41,822 bases of DNA from Desulfobacterales bacterium (GTDB lineage: Bacteria; Desulfobacterota; Desulfobacteria; Desulfobacterales; JAQWFD01). A program made the translations under genes and the position numbers. The notes beneath the pieces are model-generated. The model did not search any database. It was given only the letters and a program-made list of their open reading frames with translations, and was not told where the DNA came from. Location: the NCBI GenBank assembly GCA_028704555.1, contig JAQWFD010000037.1, positions 1-41,822 of the forward strand, read 5' to 3'. Shown in pieces: positions 28,401 through 36,846 of this stretch. Within the stretch, counting starts at the first letter, position 1, and every line of letters begins with the position of its first letter.

Positions 28401-30830
28401 AGTCACGACATCATCTATATGCTCACACCGGATGGCGTGTTTACATTTGTTTCCCCCGCCTGGACCGTGTTCCTCGGTCACCCGGCAACCCGGGTAATTG
28501 GGCAACCATTCCAGGCATTCGTTCATCCGGCTGATTTTCCGGTGTGCAGGACGTTCTTACAGCGGGTGATCGAGACAGGACAACGACAAAAAGGGGCCGA
28601 GTACCGCGTGCAGCACGTTGACGGGTCCTGGCGCTGGCACGCCTCAAACGGTGTGCCGCTACGGAACGAGGCCGGAACAATCATTGGGTTTGAAGGCACC
28701 GCCAGAGACATCACCGAGCGCAAGCGGGCCGAGGAAAAACTCCTGGAGACCAACCGGCAGCTTGAAGCGGCCACTGTCCGGGCCAACGAGATGGCCGTGA
28801 AGGCTGAAATGGCCAGCATTGCCAAGAGCGAATTTCTGGCCAACATGAGCCATGAGATCCGCACGCCCATGAACGGGGTGATCGGCATGACCGGGCTGCT
28901 GCTGGATACGGAACTGACCGACGAGCAGCGGCGGTACGCCGAGATCGTGCGCGCAAGCGGCGAATCGCTGCTCGGGCTGATCAACGACATTCTTGACTTT
29001 TCCAAAATCGAGGCCGGGAAGTTCGACCTGGAGATGCTCAACTTTGATCTGTCGAGCCTGCTGGATGATTTTGCCGCCATGCTGGCCGTTCGAGCGCATG
29101 AAAAGGGCCTTGAGCTGATCTGCGCCGCCGATCCGGATGTGCCGGTGCTGCTGCACGGCGATCCGGGCCGTCTGCGCCAGATTCTCACCAACCTGGCGGG
29201 CAACGCCGTCAAGTTCACGGATACCGGCGAGGTGGCAATCCGCGTTTCGCTGGTGGAAGAAAAACCACAAAACGCGCAAGAGAATGAAAACGAGGTTCAC
29301 CTGCGCTTTTCGGTACGCGACACGGGTATTGGCATCCCGGAAGACAAGATCAGCCTGCTCTTTGACAAGTTCAGCCAGGTGGATGCCTCGACCACGAGGC
29401 AATACGGCGGTACCGGGCTGGGTCTGGCCATCTCCAGGCAACTGGCCGGGCTGATGGGCGGTGAAATCGGCGTGGAGAGCAAAGCGGGCAAAGGCTCTGA
29501 ATTCTGGTTCACCGTACGCCTGGGCCGGCAGGCGGCGCAGGCGCAAAGTTGTCCGCCTGCTGACCTGCGCGATGTCCGCGTGCTGATCGTGGACGACAAC
29601 GCCACAGGTCGGGAAATTCTGACCGCGCACCTGTCCTCATGGGGCATGCGCCCATCGGAGGCGCAGGACGGCCCCGCGGCGCTTCAGGCCCTGAATCGGG
29701 CAATGGATGAGCATGAGCCCTTCCGAATTGCCGTCATCGACATGAAGATACCGGGCATGGACGGCATGGACCTGGGCCGGGCCATCAGGGCGGACGAACG
29801 TCTGGCCGGTACCCGGATGGTGATGCTGGCCTCACTGGGGACGAACGGCGACGTCGGATGCTTCTCGGAGATCGGCTTCGCCGCCTATCTGAACAAACCG
29901 GTCCGGTGTATGGAATTGAAAGCGGCTTTTTCTCAGATTCTGGCGGAACAGGATGAGGCTGCGCCCATATTGCGTCCAATCGCTGCGCGTCACGCCGGCC
30001 GCGAGTTACTGAACCGGTTCGCTGTCCGCAAGTCTCGCGTTCTGCTGGCCGAGGACAACATCACCAACCAGCAGGTGGCCCTGGGAATTCTCAGAAAACT
30101 GGGGTTACGCGCTGACGCGGTGGCCAACGGTGCAGAGGCGCTCAAAGCCTTCGAAAACCTTCCCTATGACCTGGTGCTGATGGATGTGCAGATGCCCGAG
30201 ATGGACGGTCTCGAAGCCACGAGAAAAATCCGGGGGATAGAAAAAATATCAAAGCATATTCCCATCATCGCCATGACCGCCCGTGCCCGGCAGGAGGACC
30301 GGAAACGCTTTCTGGAGGCGGGGATGAACGACTATGTGTCCAAACCGGTCACACCGCAGGCCCTCGCCGGGGTTCTGAAAAAATGGCTTCCCGGGGAGAA
30401 GGATGAGGACAGAAAAGAACATGCCCATGACAGCAGCGATGCGTCATCACTCATCGGTCATCACTCCTCGTTGGTATTTGACAAGGCGGGCATGCTGGCC
30501 CGACTGATGGATGACAAGGAACTGGCTGAAACAGTGATCAACGTTTTCCTGACGGATATCCCGCGACAGATCGAGTCGCTTCGGGGCTATTTGGAGACCG
30601 GAGACGTTCCGCACGTCAGACGCCAGGTTCACGCCATCAAAGGCGCGTCGGCCAACGTCGGCGGTGAGCGACTGAGAAAAGTGGCTTTCGAGATGGAAAA
30701 GTCGGCCAGAATCAGAGATCTTGACACGGTCAAGGCCCTCATGACCGAACTGGAAGCGGAGTTTGATCGGTTGAAACACGCCATGATAAATGAACTGCAA
30801 ACACAATCATCAAAGAAGAGAATACCATGA
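25437..30830 (+). CDS. Hybrid histidine kinase (Cache-HAMP-PAS-GAF-PAS-GAF-PAS-HisKA-HATPase-REC-REC-HPt)
   Basis: 1797 residues. TM1 at about 20-39, periplasmic double-Cache-like sensor to about 280 (RPWYRAAMATKPALSIGVPY), TM2 at about 285-308, HAMP to about 360. PAS at 368-490, GAF at 501-665, PAS at 672-797, GAF at 805-975, PAS at 975-1100. HisKA phosphoacceptor is H1139 in NMSHEIRTPMNG; HATPase has DTGIGIP near 1295 and QYGGTGLGLAIS. REC1 acceptor D1435 (IDMKIPGMDG), REC2 acceptor D1583 (MDVQMPEMDG), HPt H1732 (HAIKGASANVGG). The two GAF domains share NTHEWC. All relay residues are present. Its stop overlaps the next gene (ATGA), so the downstream REC proteins are likely partners. Base composition shifts from AT-richer to GC-rich near 26,520, inside the gene. 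Confidence 0.92.
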   Translation: MYRHLPRKSSIKKEVFRSSAAFSLIVVTVFALFFSIVLYRSEISNARAIIKRTNHAVVFFVEGYFTEIINTIAFLKDNPELRNAASLNEEARQRVMDGYRSSAKANKNINYIYSAYTNGLMLINDWKPPEGFDPTTRPWYRAAMATKPALSIGVPYQDIKTRDWLISTGNAMQRSDGEYGGVIVIDCSIDQIVDLMAQHDEYKTAYSFVINRDKKIILNRDKTLLNESLPEMTEAIQRARENGFTLHLGKVEYLAYFRRLPSTGWTIVTVVEKKEILQPILTQVMIIVGLTGLIALLAGFLQSMLLSRRFSRPLLELSKKVKMVIAGDEHRVDDYVYPDNEIGVMAREIGRLTEKELYARACELRESEARLAATLRSIGDGVISCDVGGKITSLNAVAETLTGWSADEAVGRSIDEVFCIVHAEPRQEAENPVERALCEGIVVGLASHTVLIARDGAEHQIADSCAPIHDAAGGLIGAVLVFRDVSEAYRRREQEQFELRFQQTVTEVSACFVNLKDSEFDETVVQVLSCLGTLFDVDRSYLFRFSEDLGAMDNTHEWCASGIAPKKDRMQNFSVDAMPWFKGSVLGLQPIHIPDVNALPPEAEVEKKEFEQQDIRSLICLPMRDDCGALMGFLGFDAVRAAHSWPENQIRMLQVIAEIIAGAIIRNEAHRKLSESEEKNRLLFDNSVSAIAVHEIVLDAGGRPADYVFLSANPAFETHTGLQVTDILGRRVTDVLPGTQKTHLIERFGNVVLTGRPVSFEHYFESLERHYFINAYRLGKGRFATVFTDITKRKRAEDELQLQSRLRQLLLDVSSIYINLPLETVESAIRISLRDIAVFVGADRGYIFEYDFSRQICTNTHEWCDEGISPQIDELQAVPLEIMPDWVATHRRGEAMYVPDTYALPPGGTRDVLEPQGIKSLLAVPLMNGDECIGFIGFDSVRRHHAYSDSERYLLTVFGQMFVNVHLRMRAEKALRKSEAKYRLLIENSHDIIYMLTPDGVFTFVSPAWTVFLGHPATRVIGQPFQAFVHPADFPVCRTFLQRVIETGQRQKGAEYRVQHVDGSWRWHASNGVPLRNEAGTIIGFEGTARDITERKRAEEKLLETNRQLEAATVRANEMAVKAEMASIAKSEFLANMSHEIRTPMNGVIGMTGLLLDTELTDEQRRYAEIVRASGESLLGLINDILDFSKIEAGKFDLEMLNFDLSSLLDDFAAMLAVRAHEKGLELICAADPDVPVLLHGDPGRLRQILTNLAGNAVKFTDTGEVAIRVSLVEEKPQNAQENENEVHLRFSVRDTGIGIPEDKISLLFDKFSQVDASTTRQYGGTGLGLAISRQLAGLMGGEIGVESKAGKGSEFWFTVRLGRQAAQAQSCPPADLRDVRVLIVDDNATGREILTAHLSSWGMRPSEAQDGPAALQALNRAMDEHEPFRIAVIDMKIPGMDGMDLGRAIRADERLAGTRMVMLASLGTNGDVGCFSEIGFAAYLNKPVRCMELKAAFSQILAEQDEAAPILRPIAARHAGRELLNRFAVRKSRVLLAEDNITNQQVALGILRKLGLRADAVANGAEALKAFENLPYDLVLMDVQMPEMDGLEATRKIRGIEKISKHIPIIAMTARARQEDRKRFLEAGMNDYVSKPVTPQALAGVLKKWLPGEKDEDRKEHAHDSSDASSLIGHHSSLVFDKAGMLARLMDDKELAETVINVFLTDIPRQIESLRGYLETGDVPHVRRQVHAIKGASANVGGERLRKVAFEMEKSARIRDLDTVKALMTELEAEFDRLKHAMINELQTQSSKKRIP

Positions 30831-31222
30831 AAATACTGATAGCCGACGACGATTTCACCAGCCGCATGCTGCTTCAGGGACTGCTGCAGAGCCACGGTAC
30901 GGTCCACCTCGCTGTTAATGGCAGGGAAGCCGTCGAGGCCGTGCGCCTGGCTCTGGAGGCCGATGAGCTCTACGACCTGATCTGTCTGGATATTATGATG
31001 CCCGAAATGGACGGACAGGAAGCGCTCCGTCAAATCCGACTGATGGAAGAGACAAAAGGCATCGCAGTTCCAGACCGGGTGAAAATTATCATGGCAACCG
31101 CCCTTGCCGACAAGGCCAACGTCATAAAGGCCCTTAATCACCAATGCGACTACTTCCTGGTCAAGCCGATCCAGAAGGCGAGGCTGATGGAAAAACTGCG
31201 CAACCTGAAGCTGATCTTATAA
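30827..31222 (+). CDS. Single-domain response regulator (REC)
   Basis: 131 residues, CheY-like. Acidic pocket IADDDFTSR (D7-D9), phosphoacceptor D55 in LDIMMPEMDG, T/A motif MATAL and lysine in FLVKPIQ. No output domain. ATG overlaps the kinase stop, which implies translational coupling and a shared relay; it probably receives phosphate from the HPt of the kinase. Its N-terminus is strikingly like that of the next protein (ILIADDDFTSR against ILIAEDDFTSR). Confidence 0.9.
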   Translation: MKILIADDDFTSRMLLQGLLQSHGTVHLAVNGREAVEAVRLALEADELYDLICLDIMMPEMDGQEALRQIRLMEETKGIAVPDRVKIIMATALADKANVIKALNHQCDYFLVKPIQKARLMEKLRNLKLIL

Positions 31223-31238
31223 CACGGAGGATTTTCCC

Positions 31239-32210
31239 ATGCGCATCCTGATAGCCGAAGACGATTTCACATCCCGCACCGTACTGGCGGGTGTGTTGAA
31301 AAAAAGTGGGCATGAAGTGGTGGTAACCGTCAGTGGCGCTGTGGCGTGGGATGTGATGCAGCAGTCCGACGCGCCCCGGCTGCTGATTCTCGACTGGCTG
31401 ATGCCGGAAATGGACGGATTGGATGTCATACGCCGGGTCCGCGCGCTGCAAACCGACCGGCCGCCTTACATCATCATGCTGACCATCCGGGATGAAAAAG
31501 CCGACATCATCGCCGGGTTAGATGCCGGCGCCAACGACTACCTGGCCAAGCCCTTTGATCCCGGCGAGCTGATCGCCCGCGTTGAGGTCGGCCGGCGCAT
31601 GGTCGAGATGCAGGACGCGCTCATCGAAAGTAAAAAGGCCCTGGAACACCAGGCCACCCACGATCCGTTGACGGGTATGCTCAATCGCCGGGCGATTTGC
31701 GATCAACTGCAAAAAGAGCTGGCACACGCTGAACGCCATGGGGATAGACTGGTTGTCGGGATGTGCGACATAGACCATTTCAAACAGGTCAACGACAGAT
31801 ATGGCCACCAAACCGGCGATGAGGTGCTCTGCGGGCTTGCGCAGATTCTGAGTGAAAATCTCAGAAAATACGATTCTGTGGGGCGTGTGGGAGGGGAGGA
31901 GTTTTTGCTTATCATGCCGATGAAGGCAAAAACGGACCCACTTCCCCTGGTTGACAGATTGTGCATGCGGATTTCCGAAAGCAGAATTGCGACCCGATCG
32001 GGCGAGATTTCCATTACCGTGAGCATCGGCGTGTCCTGCCAGAAAGCCGGAACCACGGTGGATGAGATATTGATGGCCGCCGACACGGCGCTGTATCAGG
32101 CCAAAAACAATGGCCGAAATCGCGTAGTCCTGAGCAATACATTTTCAAATACGGCCCCCCCCGTGCGGATACTGAACGCCGATGACAGAGAAAAACAGGG
32201 TCAACCCTGA
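31239..32210 (+). CDS. REC-GGDEF diguanylate cyclase response regulator
   Basis: 323 residues, GGAGG ribosome site, 16 bases after the REC gene. REC: D52 in LDWLMPEMDG, K in LAKPFDPGEL. GGDEF domain from about residue 140: HDPLTGMLNRRA, DIDHFKQVNDRYGHQTGDEVL, active site GGEEF (218-222), and ADTALYQAKNNGRNRV. A complete RxxD inhibitory site (R209-D212) sits five residues before GGEEF, so product feedback by c-di-GMP is expected. Likely output of the kinase at 25437: phosphorylation raises c-di-GMP. No EAL partner or known c-di-GMP receptor is in the window. Confidence 0.92.
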   Translation: MRILIAEDDFTSRTVLAGVLKKSGHEVVVTVSGAVAWDVMQQSDAPRLLILDWLMPEMDGLDVIRRVRALQTDRPPYIIMLTIRDEKADIIAGLDAGANDYLAKPFDPGELIARVEVGRRMVEMQDALIESKKALEHQATHDPLTGMLNRRAICDQLQKELAHAERHGDRLVVGMCDIDHFKQVNDRYGHQTGDEVLCGLAQILSENLRKYDSVGRVGGEEFLLIMPMKAKTDPLPLVDRLCMRISESRIATRSGEISITVSIGVSCQKAGTTVDEILMAADTALYQAKNNGRNRVVLSNTFSNTAPPVRILNADDREKQGQP

Positions 32211-32323
32211 CCGTAAAATCACTTGTTCAAAACGGGAAGATAAAGGATCCCTTTACGAAAAAGGTTCCGGGCTGTGTGCGATGTATCCGGCGGATTTTCA
32301 TGAAACATGCCGAATCCGTTTGT

Positions 32324-34816
32324 CTATTTTGATGCCAGATATTTTTGGTGGGCCAGCACCAGTTTGATTTCGCTATAGGAGTACTCGGCTCCCAGCTCGT
32401 TTTTTACGGTTTTGATAGAATGGCTGGAAACTGCAGCCAGTTTCTTTTCAATGGCGCGTTGTCTTTCAGGTGAAAGCACTTTGCTGATATCCAATTGGCC
32501 ATTTTCCACAAAAAAGCACAGATGCCCCTGGATGGTGGATTCCACCAAACCTCTTTTTTCTGCAATCCGGGGAATCGCTACTCCCTTATTGAACATATCG
32601 AAACTGATCTGCCGGGTGTCCGAAGGGGATGCCTTTTGGGGGTCAGGTTTGCTTTTTTCCGGCACTTCTCCGGGCGGTGGCAGTATCCGCTTGTCTATTC
32701 CGTGTTTTTTGCGATAGCCCAAAACCATTTTCACAAGTTCCTCGCCATATTTTTCAATGGTTTTCCTGCCGATGCCGTTAATTTTTTTAAGATCAGCCGT
32801 ATTGTCGGGCAGACATACCACAACCTGGATTAATACCCGTTGATGTAAAACCTGAAACGGGGCAATGCCTTCCTCCACGGCTTTGCGGGAACGCCAGTCT
32901 TTAAGCGCCCGGAATAGTTCCGGGTGTTCAATGTCTGATTCGCTGCAGACCGGAGCCGGGCGTTTTTTTGCTTTCTCAGGGGCAGACTCGATCTCGGAAC
33001 TGGATACGGCGCGCAGATAACTTGACGGTGAAAATCCTTTTTCACAAGAGTGAATGCCGGCCAGCTTCACGGCAATTTCTTTTTTAAGGTTATCTATGGC
33101 ATTGCCAATTTTTTTGCCCAGCTCTTTATTGTCGGTTTCCACGTGAAGTTTCTGGACGAGGTCATTGAAAACCAGGGTGAACTTATCCTGGAACCATGCC
33201 GAGGCTTTGCAGATCCGTTCCAGAATATGGGCATTGGATTCAGGCAGGCTGGCGTCCGTAAAAATGGCGCGCAATTGACGCTTGAAATTTTCACCGACTA
33301 CAAAAATATTTTCGGCAGCCATCTTTTCCAATTGGCTGATATCGGCCAGGCCTGATATCTGAACCCGTGTGGCGCTGCCCCGCAAGAGCCGGGCAAGATG
33401 GTTGAGACGGTTGTTCAGCAGTTGAAAATCAAAACAATCCAGCAGCAGTTCCTGCTGATAGCTTATTTTAGCAGCCTCAAGAAGGGTTTCGGAGGGCGGA
33501 TTCCGCCTTGCCATTTCGTCAAAGGAGAGGACAGCTTCATCCGTTCCAATGCCCCTTGAAGGGATGGCCGATGTCAGCACCATTCCCTCAAAAGTTTTAC
33601 AGCGGCTTAAGGCGACATAAACCTGACCATGGGCAAAAGCGGATTTTGCATCGATGATGGCCTTGTCAAAGGTCAAGCCCTGACTTTTATGGATGGTGAT
33701 GGCCCAGGCCAGTTTCAGGGGGTATTGCTTGAATTTTCCGATGATCTCCTCCCGGATGTCCCTGGTTTCCGGGTCAACTGTGTATTTTATATTTTCCCAG
33801 TCCACGGGTTCAACCACAATTTCCTCTGACTCTCCGGGGCAGACGACGCGGATGGTTTGATTGAAAATTTTTTTTATTTTGCCGATTTTTCCGTTGTAAT
33901 AGCGCTTTTCAACAGAGGCATCATTGCGAAGGAACATCACCTGGGCCCCTTTTTTAAACGCAAGCGTGGCCTGGGTCGGATAGACGTACTCGGGAAAATC
34001 CCCGGAAATCTCCGCTTTGAAAAAATGTGCTGCTTCAGACAAGGCCTGAAGCCGGGTTTGATTGATGGATTCGGCGCTGCGATTGTGGGTGGTCAGGGTG
34101 ATATAGCCCTGGCCGTCCTCGGGTGTAAAATCCTGAATATGACGCCGGTTCAGTTCCAAAATGGCGGACGCATCAAGCCGGTTGTCACGCACCTGGTTAA
34201 GAAGCCTGATAAAACGGGGCTCTGACTGCCGATAAACATGTTTTAATTCAATGGTAACAAGTCGGGTCTGTTCAAGGGCATGACTGCTGAAAAAATAAAC
34301 CGATTCATAATATGGCTGTAAAAGTTGCCATTCCTCCTGCTTTGCCACAGGCGAGAGCTGGTGCAGGTCTCCGATCATCAGCAGCTGCACGCCGCCAAAG
34401 GGCAGGTCATTGCGGCGATAGCGGCGCAGCACCGCATCCACCGCATCGAGTAAATCGGCCCGCACCATACTGATTTCGTCAATTACCAGCAAATCAAGGC
34501 TTTGTATAATCCGTATTTTTTCCTTGCTGAACCGGAACAGGCCTTGCCGATTGCGCTCAAATGACTCGCTGCCCGGTATAAACGGGCCAAAGGGCAGCTG
34601 GAAAAACGAATGGAGTGTGACACCGCCGGCATTAATGGCGGCCACGCCGGTAGGGGCGGTGACAATCATTCGTTTTGCCGTATTTTTTTTCAGATGATGC
34701 AGAAAGGTGGTTTTGCCGGTACCGGCCTTACCCGTCAGAAATATATTGCAGCCCGTGTGCTGAACAAAGTCGCGGGCCAGTTCCAGTTCATGGTTTGAGG
34801 AAGTTGTGGAAGACAT
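32324..34816 (-). CDS. PIF1-like helicase with HRDC and C-terminal HTH
   Basis: 830 residues from ATG 34816; an upstream in-frame ATG at 34870 would add 18 residues. Walker A in FLTGKAGTGKTTFL, TAPTGVAAINAGGVTLHSFF, LLVIDEISMVRADLL, IGDLHQLSPV, and the late motif AWAITIHKSQGLTFDKAIID with VYVALSRC are those of Pif1/RecD-type SF1 helicases. After an extra alpha-helical region come an HRDC domain (LKKINGIGRKTIEKYGEELV) and a helicase-associated HTH (IPRIAEKRGLVESTIQGHL). This architecture is known in bacterial stand-alone helicases. Probably a 5'-3' DNA helicase acting in DNA repair. It converges on the diguanylate cyclase gene. Confidence 0.9.
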   Translation of the reverse strand: MSSTTSSNHELELARDFVQHTGCNIFLTGKAGTGKTTFLHHLKKNTAKRMIVTAPTGVAAINAGGVTLHSFFQLPFGPFIPGSESFERNRQGLFRFSKEKIRIIQSLDLLVIDEISMVRADLLDAVDAVLRRYRRNDLPFGGVQLLMIGDLHQLSPVAKQEEWQLLQPYYESVYFFSSHALEQTRLVTIELKHVYRQSEPRFIRLLNQVRDNRLDASAILELNRRHIQDFTPEDGQGYITLTTHNRSAESINQTRLQALSEAAHFFKAEISGDFPEYVYPTQATLAFKKGAQVMFLRNDASVEKRYYNGKIGKIKKIFNQTIRVVCPGESEEIVVEPVDWENIKYTVDPETRDIREEIIGKFKQYPLKLAWAITIHKSQGLTFDKAIIDAKSAFAHGQVYVALSRCKTFEGMVLTSAIPSRGIGTDEAVLSFDEMARRNPPSETLLEAAKISYQQELLLDCFDFQLLNNRLNHLARLLRGSATRVQISGLADISQLEKMAAENIFVVGENFKRQLRAIFTDASLPESNAHILERICKASAWFQDKFTLVFNDLVQKLHVETDNKELGKKIGNAIDNLKKEIAVKLAGIHSCEKGFSPSSYLRAVSSSEIESAPEKAKKRPAPVCSESDIEHPELFRALKDWRSRKAVEEGIAPFQVLHQRVLIQVVVCLPDNTADLKKINGIGRKTIEKYGEELVKMVLGYRKKHGIDKRILPPPGEVPEKSKPDPQKASPSDTRQISFDMFNKGVAIPRIAEKRGLVESTIQGHLCFFVENGQLDISKVLSPERQRAIEKKLAAVSSHSIKTVKNELGAEYSYSEIKLVLAHQKYLASK

Positions 34817-35315
34817 ATTTTTTTGCTTATTCCGAAACAGGGTTTTAACGACTCTCCCGGGCAATCCCATCCGGCCTTTGCCGGTTCAACTGCCAAAGTC
34901 TGTTTGTAAAAATTAGAATATCAGCAAAAAGACGGGAAAAATCAAGGGTAAAATAAGGAATGTAAAGATGTGTAACGCTCCTGGCCGATAATTTTTATGC
35001 TCATTTTTGGTATCCGAAAACAGGGTGGATTCTATTTTTCCATGACCGGATATGACTTGCAATCAAACAAATATCGGAAATGATTGACACCATCGGTAAT
35101 TTCTACTAAGCAGTCGATGAGGAATCGAAATGGCGTTTTTATGATGGCAATATCATTCAGACATAGACCGCTGATTAAGATCAGGGGGTACAAATTGATA
35201 AAAGCAAAAACGCATAATTTCATGGGCATGTCAAATGCTCACAATGGATGTGAAAAAAATATTTTTGAAAATCAGAAATTTAGAGGTCGCTTTTTGGCAT
35301 CCAAAAGTCTGCTCT

Positions 35316-35340
35316 AAGCCCTATTCAAGGGGGCTTTTTA
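35316..35340 (+). terminator. Rho-independent terminator-like hairpin
   Basis: AAGCCC (35316-35321) pairs with GGGCTT (35331-35336) and is followed by TTTTA. Strong by appearance, but no convincing gene ends upstream of it; a 77-codon frame stopping at 35317 has no recognisable content and may be a remnant. Confidence 0.55.
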
Positions 35341-35927
35341 AGTTAGTTATTTTAATTTCAATATGTTATATTGGTCGATCTGGTGCAAGATACCGCAACA
35401 CTTCCCGCACCTGATCCATGAGCTTAAGTCTGGAATTGGGATAAAATTTCGGCTTTTTCCCCTTTTGACTTTTCATATGTTGTCACATACATACCGTGAT
35501 ATGCGGAATGCTTCCAGATGAAATGTAATAAGCGGACAAAAAACCGGGAATTTTTCCCTATTTCAAGATTAATATAGGAATAAGCGGAAATACTGTCCGC
35601 CCATAGGGTGATATGACGGACAAAATTCCGCTTATTGCACTGATAGGTCGGATGAGCTTCGCTCCATTGTGCTTGCCAGCCGAAGCGCTCCGCGCTCCGC
35701 CTATCAAGCCCAATGGAGCCGACTGCGATTCTCAGCGCAGGCCGGAAATTAAAAACCAATTTCCGTCCCGCACCTGCGAGTCTCGCGGCTCATCCGGCGG
35801 GCGTTGTGTGGTAAAAAATGGAAATTGAAGTGTCAATCGATTTAACAGAATTTAAAGACGTGTCTTTGCCATTGATATCGGGAATATGGGGTCGGGCCGT
35901 AGCAACTGTCTGAAATAATTAAGTAAG

Positions 35928-35950
35928 GGCCTAATATAAGGCCGTTTTTT
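35928..35950 (+). terminator. Rho-independent terminator-like hairpin
   Basis: GGCCT (35928-35932) and AGGCC (35939-35943) form a stem with a six-base loop, followed by G and six T. It stops 15 bases after the end of a possible 31-codon frame (35818-35913). Confidence 0.5.
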
Positions 35951-36018
35951 AGGCTTAAACGTACCATTTGGGGTATGAAATTGGCCGTTTAAGGAATATT
36001 GTTCCTTGAATTTTTATC

Positions 36019-36056
36019 TTAAACAGCTCATTTTGGTACCAAAAATAGCTGTTTAA
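36019..36056. repeat. 38-base near-perfect palindrome
   Basis: TTAAACAGCT and AGCTGTTTAA flank a perfect inner palindrome TTTTGGTACCAAAA, with only a CA/AT mismatch between. Centre at 36037/36038. It resembles an operator or a cruciform-forming element more than a terminator, because no loop remains. Confidence 0.85.
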
Positions 36057-36185
36057 AACCGAATTGGGGCCTTATTATGATGCGTAATGGAATGATATCA
36101 GTTGGTTACTGTGGTCCGACCCCATTGGCCCTTCTGTGAACATTTGTTCACATAAATAGAATATTTAATTACGAATTATCAAATA

Positions 36186-36290
36186 ATTAGACGACGATTT
36201 CGTCGTCTAATACCTGTATATCCCGGATTAGACGACGAATCAGTCGTCTAATCCGATTTCGTATAAAAACTCGTCGCCTTATAAGGCGAC
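36186..36290. repeat. Cluster of three palindromes before the first cassette gene
   Basis: Palindrome one: ATTAGACGACG (36186-36196) with CGTCGTCTAAT (36201-36211). Palindrome two: GGATTAGACGAC (36225-36236) with GTCGTCTAATCC (36243-36254), sharing the TTAGACGAC arm with the first. Palindrome three: GTCGCCTTATAAGGCGAC (36273-36290), perfect. They lie 50-150 bases before the lipoprotein start and directly left of a GTTAGGT core (36310). Confidence 0.85.
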
Positions 36291-36337
36291 ACTTCGGCAG
36301 TCTAATACATGTTAGGTGCTTAAAAAAGGAGAGAAAA

Positions 36338-36835
36338 ATGAAGCCTGTCGTAATTATTGCAACAGTTCTCTTGTTCCTGGCGGGCTGTGTTACGCCAATG
36401 CAGGTGGCACAAACGCAGACTTTCGCATTGTCAAAAGATACACCAATAACTGTTTCAGTCCAAAATGACTATGCTGGAGTGCAAGGTAGAGTGGAAGCCA
36501 GGCTTATTCAGCTCGGGCTTAACGTGGTGCCTGTAGATGTAGCCAGAAAGGCCATTGAATTAAAACAGGCTACGGCAACAAGAGACGGGATGACTTTGTC
36601 AAAATCTGCATTGGAGTCCAATATTTATTACCCAACGGCGGTTGTTGTCTCTGTGGCATACCAGACACGAAGCGACGCAATAATGCAGGGATTCACATTT
36701 TTCAATGCTCGATTCTTGGATCTTAGTACTCAGCGCGTTCTTGGGGTAGCTTCTTTTTCTCAAGGGGCTAATTGGGTCACTATGGATTATACCCTTGATA
36801 GCTTCGCAAAAGAAATCGCTGGTTATGTCAGATGA
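36338..36835 (+). CDS. Cassette 1, gene A: small lipoprotein
   Basis: 165 residues with a strong AAGGAGAG ribosome site. The signal peptide ends in the lipobox LFLAGC, so the protein should be lipidated at about C17. The mature part contains FALSKDTPITVSVQNDYAGV and a regular beta/alpha pattern up to SFAKEIAGYVR. No family recognised with certainty. Its stop overlaps the upstream possible start of the next gene, making a two-gene cassette. Confidence 0.82.
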   Translation: MKPVVIIATVLLFLAGCVTPMQVAQTQTFALSKDTPITVSVQNDYAGVQGRVEARLIQLGLNVVPVDVARKAIELKQATATRDGMTLSKSALESNIYYPTAVVVSVAYQTRSDAIMQGFTFFNARFLDLSTQRVLGVASFSQGANWVTMDYTLDSFAKEIAGYVR

Positions 36836-36846
36836 AAGAGGGCCCA

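Larger units (their letters stand above)
34817..36309. other. 1.5-kb palindrome-rich non-coding zone left of the cassette array
   Basis: No supportable gene larger than about 80 residues; in particular no tyrosine recombinase (intI) on either strand. It contains two terminator-like hairpins (35316, 35928), a stem GCTCCATTG/CAATGGAGC continued by GCTTG/CAAGC (35661-35719), three AATAAGCGGA elements (35527 and 35579 direct, 35627 inverted), and at least four strong palindromes between 36019 and 36290. A 31-codon frame at 35818-35913 has no ribosome site. The zone may be the remains of older cassettes or an integron platform, or a boundary of horizontally acquired DNA. Confidence 0.55.

Noticed and set aside
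28659..29630. 323-residue minus-strand open frame inside the kinase gene
   Set aside because: A shadow of the GC-rich HisKA/HATPase coding region; no ribosome site and no family motif.
34817..36309. Integron integrase (intI) left of the cassette array
   Set aside because: No open frame with tyrosine-recombinase R-H-R-Y features exists on either strand in this stretch.
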